DNA of 64,000 nucleotides from Cytophagales bacterium (lineage in GTDB: Bacteria > Bacteroidota > Bacteroidia > Cytophagales > Bernardetiaceae). Shown piece by piece: positions 35,383 through 43,820 of the stretch (position 1 is the stretch's first letter; each line of letters opens with the position of its first letter). A program made the position numbers and the translations under genes. Below the pieces are notes generated by a model that worked only from the letters and a program-made list of their open reading frames with translations, did no database searches and was not told where the DNA came from. Location of the stretch: NCBI GenBank assembly GCA_013299045.1, contig JAAFJX010000012.1:62001-126000 (forward strand), in the 5' to 3' direction.

Positions 35383-36480
35383 ATGGTTACAAAGAAAAAT
35401 ACAGTTCTCTTCGCTTCCTTACAAGCTCTCTTCTACTTTTTTAGTGTTACAAACGCGCTTTTGGCACAAGAAAGTATCAGCAAAGGCACTTACCCCGTAC
35501 ATATTTTTGAGAGTAACATAGCAGGCGATGCCATCGTTATGCACCTTGTCCTGACCGATACGGTTGCTGATGCGAATTGCTACTACACGAATAAAAAAGA
35601 GAGTTTTATCTTGAATGGCTCTTTCAAGAACGGTAAGTTAGAAATGGCAGTTTATAGCGACGAACTTCCCAAAGAGGCTATTTCTGCTCAATTCAAAGGC
35701 CAAACACTGAGCGGAAAGTGGTTAAAACCCGGTGTCAAAGACTGGATACCCTGTGAGTTTGTGGAAAGAAAGCCCGTCAAGGATATGGGACAAGCCGTTT
35801 TTATAGGCCAACGCTACACGCACGGTTTCCAAAAAAAACGGAAGAAAACAAACTGTATAGCCTTTTACAGCCAAAACATCATTTGCCCCACTTTTCCTGA
35901 AAACGCTGCCCTCACCCAAAGAGTGCAGAAAGAATGGGCTGACATCAATGGCCTCAAGCAAGGCCTCCCTATTGAAGCAGCTCTTAAATGTAATGCGGAT
36001 AGCTTTATCACTGAGTACAAGGATTTGCTCAAAGAAAGCGACTTCTTTTTTGGTTATGATGCCCAAATACAAAATTATTTATACTACAATGACCGACAAC
36101 TGCTTTGTATGGGGCTTTTTATTTATACCTACACGGGCGGCGCACACCCCAATTCTAGCAGCGGAGCAGTAGTATGGGACTTAGCTACACAAAACATAAT
36201 CCAGTTGGCAGACTGGGTAGAACCTAGCAAAAAAAATGCGCTTGATGAATTACTAAACGCCAAGTTCAAAAAGTTACGGCCAGACGAAGTGGAGTATTTA
36301 TTGACTCCCCTGCAAGCAAATGAGAATTTTCACATCACACCTTCTCAAATTTGTTTTACTTACGTGCCGTATGAAATTTTACCATACGCTAGCGGCTACA
36401 CCGAAATATCTATTACATGGGAAGAGCTTGCGCCTTTTATGAAAGAAGATGCTGCCTTTCACCGCTTGCTAAAGCCTTGA
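35383..36480 (+). CDS. DUF3298-domain exported protein
   Basis: 365 aa with an N-terminal signal (FASLQALFYFFSVTNALLAQ). The C-terminal half carries the DUF3298 pattern, GLFIYTYTGGAHPNSSSGAVVWDLATQNIIQLADWV and, near the end, ITPSQICFTYVPYEILPYASG, as in RsiV-like and PdaC-associated proteins. The N-terminal half has a beta-rich domain with a sequence LNGSFKNGKLEMAVYSDE. A periplasmic or surface role is likely; function unknown. A -7 box TAACTTTG lies at 35306-35313. Its TGA stop is in the same frame as, and three bases before, the TTG start of aroA. Confidence 0.75.
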   Translation: MVTKKNTVLFASLQALFYFFSVTNALLAQESISKGTYPVHIFESNIAGDAIVMHLVLTDTVADANCYYTNKKESFILNGSFKNGKLEMAVYSDELPKEAISAQFKGQTLSGKWLKPGVKDWIPCEFVERKPVKDMGQAVFIGQRYTHGFQKKRKKTNCIAFYSQNIICPTFPENAALTQRVQKEWADINGLKQGLPIEAALKCNADSFITEYKDLLKESDFFFGYDAQIQNYLYYNDRQLLCMGLFIYTYTGGAHPNSSSGAVVWDLATQNIIQLADWVEPSKKNALDELLNAKFKKLRPDEVEYLLTPLQANENFHITPSQICFTYVPYEILPYASGYTEISITWEELAPFMKEDAAFHRLLKP

Positions 36481-36483
36481 AAC

Positions 36484-37743
36484 TTGGATAGAGTTTTCTT
36501 TTACAAAGACCTGCGCGGAGAAATTCGCATTCCGCCTTCCAAAAGCGTTATGCAGAGAGCACTCGCTTTTGCTCTTTTGGCACGGGGCGAGAGCGTTTTG
36601 AACAACGTGTCGCAAAGTGCCGACTGTCTTGCTGCTGCAAGCGTCGTTGAAGCACTTGGGGCAGACCTCCATTATACCTCTAAATCAACCTTGCACATCA
36701 AAAGCAAAGGCTTTAATCCGCGCCAGAAGTTCTTAAACTGTGGAGAATCAGGTTTGGCGGTTCGGCTTTTTGCCATGTTGGCTGCCCTATCAAGTACTGA
36801 ACTGTCGCTTTCGGGCGAGGGTTCTTTGCGCAAACGCCCCATGACTTTTTTTGAAGAAAATATGCCATACTTTGGCGTAAAAGCCTCTTCTGAAAATGGT
36901 TATTTGCCTCTTAGAATAACTGGCCCTCTACAACACGCTCACGTTACACTCAACGGAAGTCTTGGTTCGCAGTATCTTACAGGTCTGCTTATTGCACTGA
37001 CGCAGGTGCATGGGCGTTCGCATTTATGTATTGAGAATCTGACCAGTAAGCCTTATTTAGAGCTTACCGTTGCTGTTATGCAAGACTTTGGGGTAAAGAT
37101 AACCATGCTACCCAATGATGCTTTTGAAGTGGAAGGCATACAGCCCTTTCAGGCCCAAAGTTATAACATAGAAGCCGATTGGAGTGGGGCTGCATTTTGG
37201 CTAGTAGCGGCAGCTCTAAACAGCAATTTGCGCATTATAGGACTAAATTTGAACTCTATACAAGGCGATAAAGCTATTTTGCAAGCCTTAGAACTGGCTG
37301 GCGCAATGCCTATACTGACAGCGAACGGCATAGAAGTTAAGCAGTTAGAGCAGTTAAAAGCCTTTGAGTTTGATGCCACACACTGCCCCGATTTATTTCC
37401 GCCCTTGGCGGCTTTGGCTGCTCATTGCAAAGGTGAAAGCCGCATTAAAGGCTGTTTGCGTCTCGTACACAAAGAAAGCAACCGCGCCCTAACCCTGCGA
37501 GAAGAGTTTGCAAAAATGGGAGTTCGCATTCTTTTAAACGACGACACGATGCACATAGAACCAGCAGAAACGCTCATTCAGCCCGCCCAGGTAATTCGCT
37601 TCAATGCACATAACGACCACCGTATAGCAATGGCTATGAGCATAGCTGCCAAAGAACTGCCATTTGCTATAGAAGGCCAGGAGGCTGTTTATAAATCGTA
37701 CCCTTCTTTTTTTGATGATTTGAACAAGGTATTGATAACCTAA
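36484..37743 (+). CDS. aroA: 3-phosphoshikimate 1-carboxyvinyltransferase (EPSP synthase)
   Basis: 419 aa, shikimate pathway: it joins shikimate-3-phosphate and PEP. Visible signatures are the N-terminal active-site segment IRIPPSKSVMQRAL, NCGESGLAVRLFAMLAAL, the GSLGSQYLTGLLIAL loop, DWSGAAFWLVAAALNS, and DHRIAMAMSIA near the C-terminus. The start must be the TTG at 36484: the in-frame upstream codons are AAC and then TGA, the stop of the previous gene, and the next ATG (within KSVMQ) is past the active-site Lys. The tight spacing suggests translational coupling to the DUF3298 gene. Confidence 0.92.
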   Translation: MDRVFFYKDLRGEIRIPPSKSVMQRALAFALLARGESVLNNVSQSADCLAAASVVEALGADLHYTSKSTLHIKSKGFNPRQKFLNCGESGLAVRLFAMLAALSSTELSLSGEGSLRKRPMTFFEENMPYFGVKASSENGYLPLRITGPLQHAHVTLNGSLGSQYLTGLLIALTQVHGRSHLCIENLTSKPYLELTVAVMQDFGVKITMLPNDAFEVEGIQPFQAQSYNIEADWSGAAFWLVAAALNSNLRIIGLNLNSIQGDKAILQALELAGAMPILTANGIEVKQLEQLKAFEFDATHCPDLFPPLAALAAHCKGESRIKGCLRLVHKESNRALTLREEFAKMGVRILLNDDTMHIEPAETLIQPAQVIRFNAHNDHRIAMAMSIAAKELPFAIEGQEAVYKSYPSFFDDLNKVLIT

Positions 37744-37886
37744 TATGAATTAGGGTAGTTTTTTTTTATTTCTTCTTTTGCCGAGAGTTTCAGACATAAT
37801 CTAACAGAAGGCTGTCAATCAGCTGTTGATTATGCACACTCGCAATCTGTAAGGGCATACTTACGGATAAGTATCATGTCTTATCT

Positions 37887-38030
37887 AGTCTTCCCTTAAA
37901 AAGTATATAAAGTATTTATTATAAGAAAACTAACCAATATTTTTACCTTCAAAATCTCTTAATTTTTAGCCTATTTTGTCAAATAACTGGCAAAATTGTA
38001 AAGACTACTCGCGGCCTGCCACGCTTCATC
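37887..38030 (-). mobile_element. family A remnant, copy A3 (inverted)
   Basis: Starts with AGTCTTCCCTTAAAAAGTAT and follows the reverse complement of the A right arm through the GTCAAATAACTGGCAAAAT block, then breaks off where family B sequence begins. The left half of the element is missing. Confidence 0.65.
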
Positions 38031-38408
38031 TCTTACATCTGGCCTTTTCAATATTTCTTCTTTTTCTACAATTCTATTGGGCGTTCCCGCTTCGCGGTCG
38101 TTCGTCTTTGGGCTTCGCTTTGCTTCGGTGCTACGCACTAAACCCGCCGCCTCTCTAACGCTAAATACAAGCCAATAGACGCACTCAATAACAAAAAAAA
38201 GAGATAAAGCGGCAAACCCGCTTGATGCCTCAAAATTGCTTTTGTCCTATTTTGCCTCAGCCCTAGCACGACCGTATCATAGCCGTATGATAGCCGTATC
38301 ATAGCCGTAATTGGCCGTACTTAAAAAGTAAAGTCCCTATCTTAGAAAAATACAATTATTCGCTTCCTAAAACTTACATCTCTCAGAGAGGTTAAGTAAG
38401 AGCTTGTT
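38031..38408 (+). repeat. family B module, copy B2 (5'-truncated)
   Basis: Lacks the CCGCAGAGTTGCGG end seen in B1 and B3 but retains the GC-rich core (GGGCGTTCCCGCTTCGCGG), three units of the 11-bp repeat TCATAGCCGTA (38277-38309) and the GAGAGGTTAAGTAAGAGCTTG end. It sits against A3. The remaining gap to 38654 has no gene; it holds a short hairpin AGAGGCCACCTCT near 38412 and a -7 box TATCTTTG at 38553-38560 for the next gene. Confidence 0.7.
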
Positions 38409-38654
38409 TTTAGAGGCCACCTCTAGTGTTCTTGGTGCTTGCCAAATTTTCGCCGCAGTTTGCCGCCCTAAATATACAGCAATAATTAGGCTTAGATTCG
38501 CGTTTTTTGGGGCATTAAATCTTTCTTCGGAATCTTAGGTTAAATTTTTGACTATCTTTGCAGCAACTATGCACACGACGTGTTTTTTAAACTCAGCAAA
38601 CAACAGTTTTCAGTTTTGCTGTATTGCAGGAATACATAAAAAACGACCAATACA

Positions 38655-41600
38655 ATGCGCCAGCTCTCTTTTATCATCTTTTCTTTCCTTTTTTTATCAA
38701 CTTCGCTAGTATTTTCACAACGGCAATTCGACAAAGTTTTGACCATTTGTGAACGCTACTACGAGGACGGAGACTATAAAAAAGCCCTTTCGCGGTGCAA
38801 CGCGCTCGTTAAAAAATACAAGCGAAAAAACCAAACCTTTGTTTGGATGCGTGCCGAACCATACTTGGCTAAGTATTATGAAGCAACGGGCAACTATGCC
38901 AAATTTGAAGAAACAATAGCCGATTATTTGAAACACAAGGCTATCAAAGGAACTACCAGTGAGGGATATGGACATGGATTGCTGGACATTAGTATGCTTT
39001 ACTTAGAGTATGGACAAATCAACAGAGCTAACCAATATTTGGTACAAGCGCAGGCTATTTTGGGCAAGGAGCCTCAGAACACAAGCGCTTATTGCACCAT
39101 GAAGCAAGTTGAATGCCTTTCCTTGTTTCATAGAGGCTTTTACACAGAATTTTTGGAACAGTCCGAACGCTGGGAGACTTTGGCAAATAGCCTGATTAAT
39201 ACTGATAAAAGCTATTTTGATGATGCCTCACAAACCTTTACAACACGCCCTAATACAGCTAAAGAGGTCATTGGCCTCAAAAATAACTATGCAGATATAC
39301 TTAACCTCAAAGCAGAGGCCGCTCGCCGACATGGCGACTACCAAAAGGCTAGCAGTTTGTTGGGCAGCGCCGACACTTGGATAAAGGAAAATCTTTCGGG
39401 GCGTAGTGCTGCCAGTATCAAAAACAAACATTATCAAATTCTAACTGCTATTGATAAAGGCGAAGTACGGGAGGATATCCGCAAACAGTTAGAAAAAAAC
39501 CTTTATAGAGCAGAAAGACGTTTTGGAACGGTTCACAAGGAATACCTTAAACTGCATGAGAGTTTGATTGCTTTTTATGTAGAGGGTAACTATCTCAAGC
39601 ACGCCAAAGAGTCTCAAAAAAAGAACTTTTCAAAAAACTTACAAGGCTTTTTTATCAATCTGTATATGGATAGGCGCGACCTCAAGCGCAACAAGAAGCA
39701 ACGCTGGGAGCTTCGTAAAAATACCTCGCGTTATTACACCAAAGAGCGTTTCCCATTTTCTATCGCCAAACGCATGGATGCCAAACGGAATCTCCGTGAG
39801 TCTGAACTACGCCTTGCCAAAAAAGAGTTGTTTGAGCTTTATAAAAACGTCAATTTATTGCCTTCCATGCACTTCCAGCGCACCGTTCTACTCACCGAAC
39901 TCGTAGAAATATGCCTCACACTTGAAGAAATACAAGAGGCTGAAAAATATTTGCAAGAGCTTGTGCGCCTAGAAAAAGACATTAGAGGCACGGAGGCTTT
40001 GGCCTACCATCAAGCTCAAATGCGTCTGGCTGAATTCTACATCAAATATTCCAACAAATTTGCTGTAGCTGATAGTATTTATCCACGCAGCAGCGCTGTC
40101 ATCAAACAGCGTTTATCAACTACACAGCCTAGTTACATCACCATGCAAAACCAGCTTGCTGATTACATGGTGTTCAATGAGCGTTTCACTGCTGCCGATA
40201 GTCTTTTGAATGCTGCTTTGGCTACCGTAGAGAGCCAGTATGGAAAAAACCACGTGTATTATGCCATTCAGCAACAAAAACTCACCTCTTTTGAAATGCA
40301 AAATGGGGACTACAAAGAATCCTTTGAAAAAATTAATGCCTCACTAGGTATTTTTAAAACGGAATATCACCCTACGCTCAAGTCTGATTATGCCGATGTG
40401 CTAGAAACTGCCGCAGACTATTACGCTACAATGGGCGTGTATGACGAAGCGCGTTCGCTCATTCTGCGTTCCACAAAGCTCAAGGGCCTTGATGCAAGCA
40501 GTTTTGCGAACAGCAGTAAAGCAGATCAACTGGCTTCTATTTACTTAGAAACAGAGCGTTTTAATGATGCCAAAACTATTTTGGAGGGTGTTATTGAAGA
40601 AAGGCAAAAACGTTATGGAGAAGAAAGCCGTTTTTTGATTACGCCTTACAGTTTGAATGCCCGCCTTTCTCTTATCAGTGGCGATTTTATAGCTGCTCAA
40701 GACCAAGCCGAAAAGGCTTATAAGATTGCAAAAAAGCAGTTCGGCGAAAAATCTTTGAAGGTGGCTGATGCGGAAGTTGTCTTGGCACAAATTCTGGCTG
40801 CCAATGGCGATTTTGACGAGGCTGAAACCAAGTTAAAGCAAGCCATTGAAACCAAAAAACGTGCCTTGGGGGCCAACCATATCAGTTTGGCTGCTGCTAT
40901 CAACGAATATGCACTTGTTTTGTTTTACAATAACGCGAAGCCGGAAGCCGTAGAGCCACTCTTGAACGAAGCAGAAAAGATTATTGAGCAGAATCTTGGT
41001 AAAGACAACCCGGTTTACGCCAGCGCTATTCAAAATTCGGCCTTGTTCTATACAGCCTACGCCCAGTACGATAAGGCAGAAACAGAATTGCGCCTAGCCA
41101 AAAGCATTCGCCAAAAATTAGAAGGCGACCAGTCTATCAAAATCACAGAGATTGACGTAGCACTTGCAGACTTAGCCACCAGAAAGGAACAGTACAGCGA
41201 GGCCACCGCCATCTACAAAGACTCTAAAAAAACATATAAGAAAAGCCTCGGCAAAACGAACCCCGCTTACATTGCCACACTCTCAAAAATGGCACGTATG
41301 TACTATGCGCAAGGCGATTTGGTAAAAGCAGAAAAGAATATCAATACAGTTTTGGCAGCCTACAGAACATACATTCAGGACAACTTTGCTGCCCTCAGCG
41401 ACCGCGAAAGAAGCAAATTTTGGGCACTCATTCGCTCTGACTTTGAGTTTTACAATAGCTTTGCTATGCACAAGAAAGACAACGGAAAAGCATTGCGCAC
41501 TATGTTCGAGAATGCCATGCTGACCAAGCCCCTGCTATTATCCTCCTCAATAAAAATGCGTGCCAATATCTTGAGCAGTGGAAATGACTCCCTCATCAAC

Positions 41601-42935
41601 AACTACAACAAATGGCAAGCTAAACAGGAACAATTACGGTTAGTAGAAGGTTTAAGTGCCGAACAACTTGCAGAAGCGGGCATAGACCCCAAAGAGCTTT
41701 CTAAAGAGATAGAAACACTAGAAAAAGAACTAAGTAGGCAGTCCGATTTCTTTAGTACAAAAGAGAAGCCTATTAGCTACGATGACCTTCGCGCTGTGCT
41801 AAAACCCAACGAGGTAGCCATTGAAATTCTGCGTTTCAGGCATTTTCAAAAAGATTTTACAGATTCAATTAGCTATGTGGCACTGGTTTGTCGTCCTAAC
41901 ACAACCAACCCGCAACTTATTCGTTTCCCAAGCGGTAATATGCTAGAAAATGAGTATTTGCAATACTATCGCAACTGCACCGAGTTAGAAATCTTGGATT
42001 TGGAGTCCTATAAGCAGTATTGGAAGCCAGTAGATGACCAAGTGGACGATAATCTGCGAATTTTACTGTCTGTGGACGGTGTATTTTCGCAGTTGAACGT
42101 GGAGGCGCTTTGTGTAGATGAATCTGGCGAAAAATATGTTATAGACAACAACTATGTAGCGCTCGTTACGAGCTGCAAAGACTTGGTAGAGTCCAAAAAG
42201 AACCCTTCTAGCAGCAAAAACAACGGCGAATTTCTATTGGTAGGCAATCCGTCTTTCTACCCCAATGGCTATGATAAACAGCGCCGTTCCATCAAGTCCT
42301 TGCCAGGTGCGCAAATAGAAGTAGAGTCTATTGATGCTACACTCACGCGGCAAGGCATTAAAACGGATACCGAAATAGGCGAAACTGCAACGGAGGCAAA
42401 GATTCGGAATTCACATAGCCCCAAAATTTTCCATGTAGCCACGCATGGTTTCTTTCAACCGGATATAAGCGCCACAAGTTCTGTCCTATCGGATAAGCAA
42501 CAGGCTTTTTCAAACCCACTGCTTCGGTCAGGCATTTTGCTTAGTAATGCAGGCCCCCTCATGGCATCGGGCAGTGTCAATGAGTATAATCGCGAAGATG
42601 GCATACTGACTGCCGACGAGGTTACGCGCTTAAAACTGGACGGCACAGACCTCGTGGTGCTGTCGGCCTGCGAAACAGGACGCGGTGATGTAAAAGTAGG
42701 TGATGGCGTTTATGGTTTGCAAAGAGCCTTTTTTATTGCTGGTGCCAAAAACCTAACCATGAGCCTTTTTAAAGTGAGCGATGAGGCCACTACGCGCCTT
42801 ATGGTGCTTTTTTATGACTATTGGCTTGAAAGCAATGATAAACGCGGCGCATTCATCAAAGCCAAGAAAGAACTTCGCAAAGAGTATCCACAGCCTATTT
42901 ACTGGGGTGCTTTCGTCATGCTCGGAACTAGTTAA
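38655..42935 (+). CDS. 1426-aa TPR and CHAT-domain protein (caspase-like)
   Basis: Signal peptide at the N-terminus (FIIFSFLFLSTSLVFSQ), then about 900 residues of tetratricopeptide-type helical repeats; clear units include YDEARSLILRSTKLKGL, GDFDEAETKLKQAIETKKRALG and YDKAETELRLAKSIRQKLEG. The C-terminal 350 residues are a CHAT domain, with the caspase-like dyad in HVATHGFF (about residue 1258) and LSACETGRGD (about 1337) and the closing YWGAFVMLG. CHAT proteases act after the TPR part has bound a trigger; the target here is unknown. A -7 box TATCTTTG (38553-38560) lies upstream. cmk follows after 27 bp. A shorter relative is at 56588-59266. Confidence 0.87.
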   Translation: MRQLSFIIFSFLFLSTSLVFSQRQFDKVLTICERYYEDGDYKKALSRCNALVKKYKRKNQTFVWMRAEPYLAKYYEATGNYAKFEETIADYLKHKAIKGTTSEGYGHGLLDISMLYLEYGQINRANQYLVQAQAILGKEPQNTSAYCTMKQVECLSLFHRGFYTEFLEQSERWETLANSLINTDKSYFDDASQTFTTRPNTAKEVIGLKNNYADILNLKAEAARRHGDYQKASSLLGSADTWIKENLSGRSAASIKNKHYQILTAIDKGEVREDIRKQLEKNLYRAERRFGTVHKEYLKLHESLIAFYVEGNYLKHAKESQKKNFSKNLQGFFINLYMDRRDLKRNKKQRWELRKNTSRYYTKERFPFSIAKRMDAKRNLRESELRLAKKELFELYKNVNLLPSMHFQRTVLLTELVEICLTLEEIQEAEKYLQELVRLEKDIRGTEALAYHQAQMRLAEFYIKYSNKFAVADSIYPRSSAVIKQRLSTTQPSYITMQNQLADYMVFNERFTAADSLLNAALATVESQYGKNHVYYAIQQQKLTSFEMQNGDYKESFEKINASLGIFKTEYHPTLKSDYADVLETAADYYATMGVYDEARSLILRSTKLKGLDASSFANSSKADQLASIYLETERFNDAKTILEGVIEERQKRYGEESRFLITPYSLNARLSLISGDFIAAQDQAEKAYKIAKKQFGEKSLKVADAEVVLAQILAANGDFDEAETKLKQAIETKKRALGANHISLAAAINEYALVLFYNNAKPEAVEPLLNEAEKIIEQNLGKDNPVYASAIQNSALFYTAYAQYDKAETELRLAKSIRQKLEGDQSIKITEIDVALADLATRKEQYSEATAIYKDSKKTYKKSLGKTNPAYIATLSKMARMYYAQGDLVKAEKNINTVLAAYRTYIQDNFAALSDRERSKFWALIRSDFEFYNSFAMHKKDNGKALRTMFENAMLTKPLLLSSSIKMRANILSSGNDSLINNYNKWQAKQEQLRLVEGLSAEQLAEAGIDPKELSKEIETLEKELSRQSDFFSTKEKPISYDDLRAVLKPNEVAIEILRFRHFQKDFTDSISYVALVCRPNTTNPQLIRFPSGNMLENEYLQYYRNCTELEILDLESYKQYWKPVDDQVDDNLRILLSVDGVFSQLNVEALCVDESGEKYVIDNNYVALVTSCKDLVESKKNPSSSKNNGEFLLVGNPSFYPNGYDKQRRSIKSLPGAQIEVESIDATLTRQGIKTDTEIGETATEAKIRNSHSPKIFHVATHGFFQPDISATSSVLSDKQQAFSNPLLRSGILLSNAGPLMASGSVNEYNREDGILTADEVTRLKLDGTDLVVLSACETGRGDVKVGDGVYGLQRAFFIAGAKNLTMSLFKVSDEATTRLMVLFYDYWLESNDKRGAFIKAKKELRKEYPQPIYWGAFVMLGTS

Positions 42936-42962
42936 ACACGAAAAAGAAAATGATAAAAGGCT

Positions 42963-43688
42963 ATGCAAAACAATAATAACGAAATTATCATCGCGCTAGA
43001 CGGCTTTGCTGGTTGTGGAAAAAGCAGCACCGCCAAGGCTGTTGCCAGAGAACTCGGCTATCGCTATTTAGATACTGGCGCTATGTATAGGGCTGTAACC
43101 CACTATTTTTTGGAGCATCTCGTTCCTTTGAACGATACCGAGGAAATAAAAAATGCGCTCTGTGCCATTCATCTGAACTTTGCGCCACACGAACAGCACG
43201 GCCCAAATGCCATTTTTTTGAACGATGAGTGCATTGAAGCCCAAATACGCACCATGCGCGTATCCGACTATGTCAGTGAGGTGAGTGCCATAAGTGTTGT
43301 AAGGGCTTTTTTGGTGAAGCAACAGCAGGCTATTGGCCAAGAAAAAGGGCTTGTAGCAGATGGCAGAGATGTAGGAACAGTTATCTTTCCCAACGCTGAA
43401 CTAAAAATTTTTATGAGCGCCAGTATGAAAGCCCGAGCGCAGCGACGAAGAGCCGAACTCTTGCTCAAAGGCGAAAGTGTGGCCATTGAGGAGATTATCA
43501 AAAATCTAGAAAAGCGCGACAAAATTGACACCCAACGTGCAGACAGTCCACTTACCAAAGCCCCCGATGCGATGACCTTGGATACCTCTGAGCTGACCTT
43601 TGAGCAGCAGGTGGCAGACATCGTGCTTCTAGCCCAAAACAAAATTAGGGCGATTGGCAATAATGCAATTAAAACAGAGGCCTATTAA
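42963..43688 (+). CDS. cmk: cytidylate kinase
   Basis: 241 aa. P-loop ALDGFAGCGKSSTAKAVA, CMP-site segments YLDTGAMYRAVT and VADGRDVGTVIFP, then the lid region with RRAELLLKG and KRDKIDTQRADSPL, all typical of bacterial CMP kinases. It phosphorylates CMP and dCMP to the diphosphates. It starts 27 bp after the CHAT gene and may be co-transcribed, although the two functions are unrelated. Confidence 0.92.
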   Translation: MQNNNNEIIIALDGFAGCGKSSTAKAVARELGYRYLDTGAMYRAVTHYFLEHLVPLNDTEEIKNALCAIHLNFAPHEQHGPNAIFLNDECIEAQIRTMRVSDYVSEVSAISVVRAFLVKQQQAIGQEKGLVADGRDVGTVIFPNAELKIFMSASMKARAQRRRAELLLKGESVAIEEIIKNLEKRDKIDTQRADSPLTKAPDAMTLDTSELTFEQQVADIVLLAQNKIRAIGNNAIKTEAY

Positions 43689-43820
43689 ACCTTTGGGTTT
43701 AAAAATTATCTTATTAGTAGATTTTCTTGTATAATTACACGACAAAAAGCGTATGATTTTTGCCCTTATGCTAGCGAATCATTGCATCAACTATGACCCT
43801 AAACCATCTACCCTAAGATT

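Noticed and set aside
37976-38158. Plus-strand frame of 60 codons in the A3/B2 region
   Set aside because: It crosses the A/B junction and the GC-rich core, and is not open in B1 or B3.
43268-43660. 130-codon minus-strand frame inside cmk
   Set aside because: Ser/Ala-rich shadow of the real gene, with no independent support.
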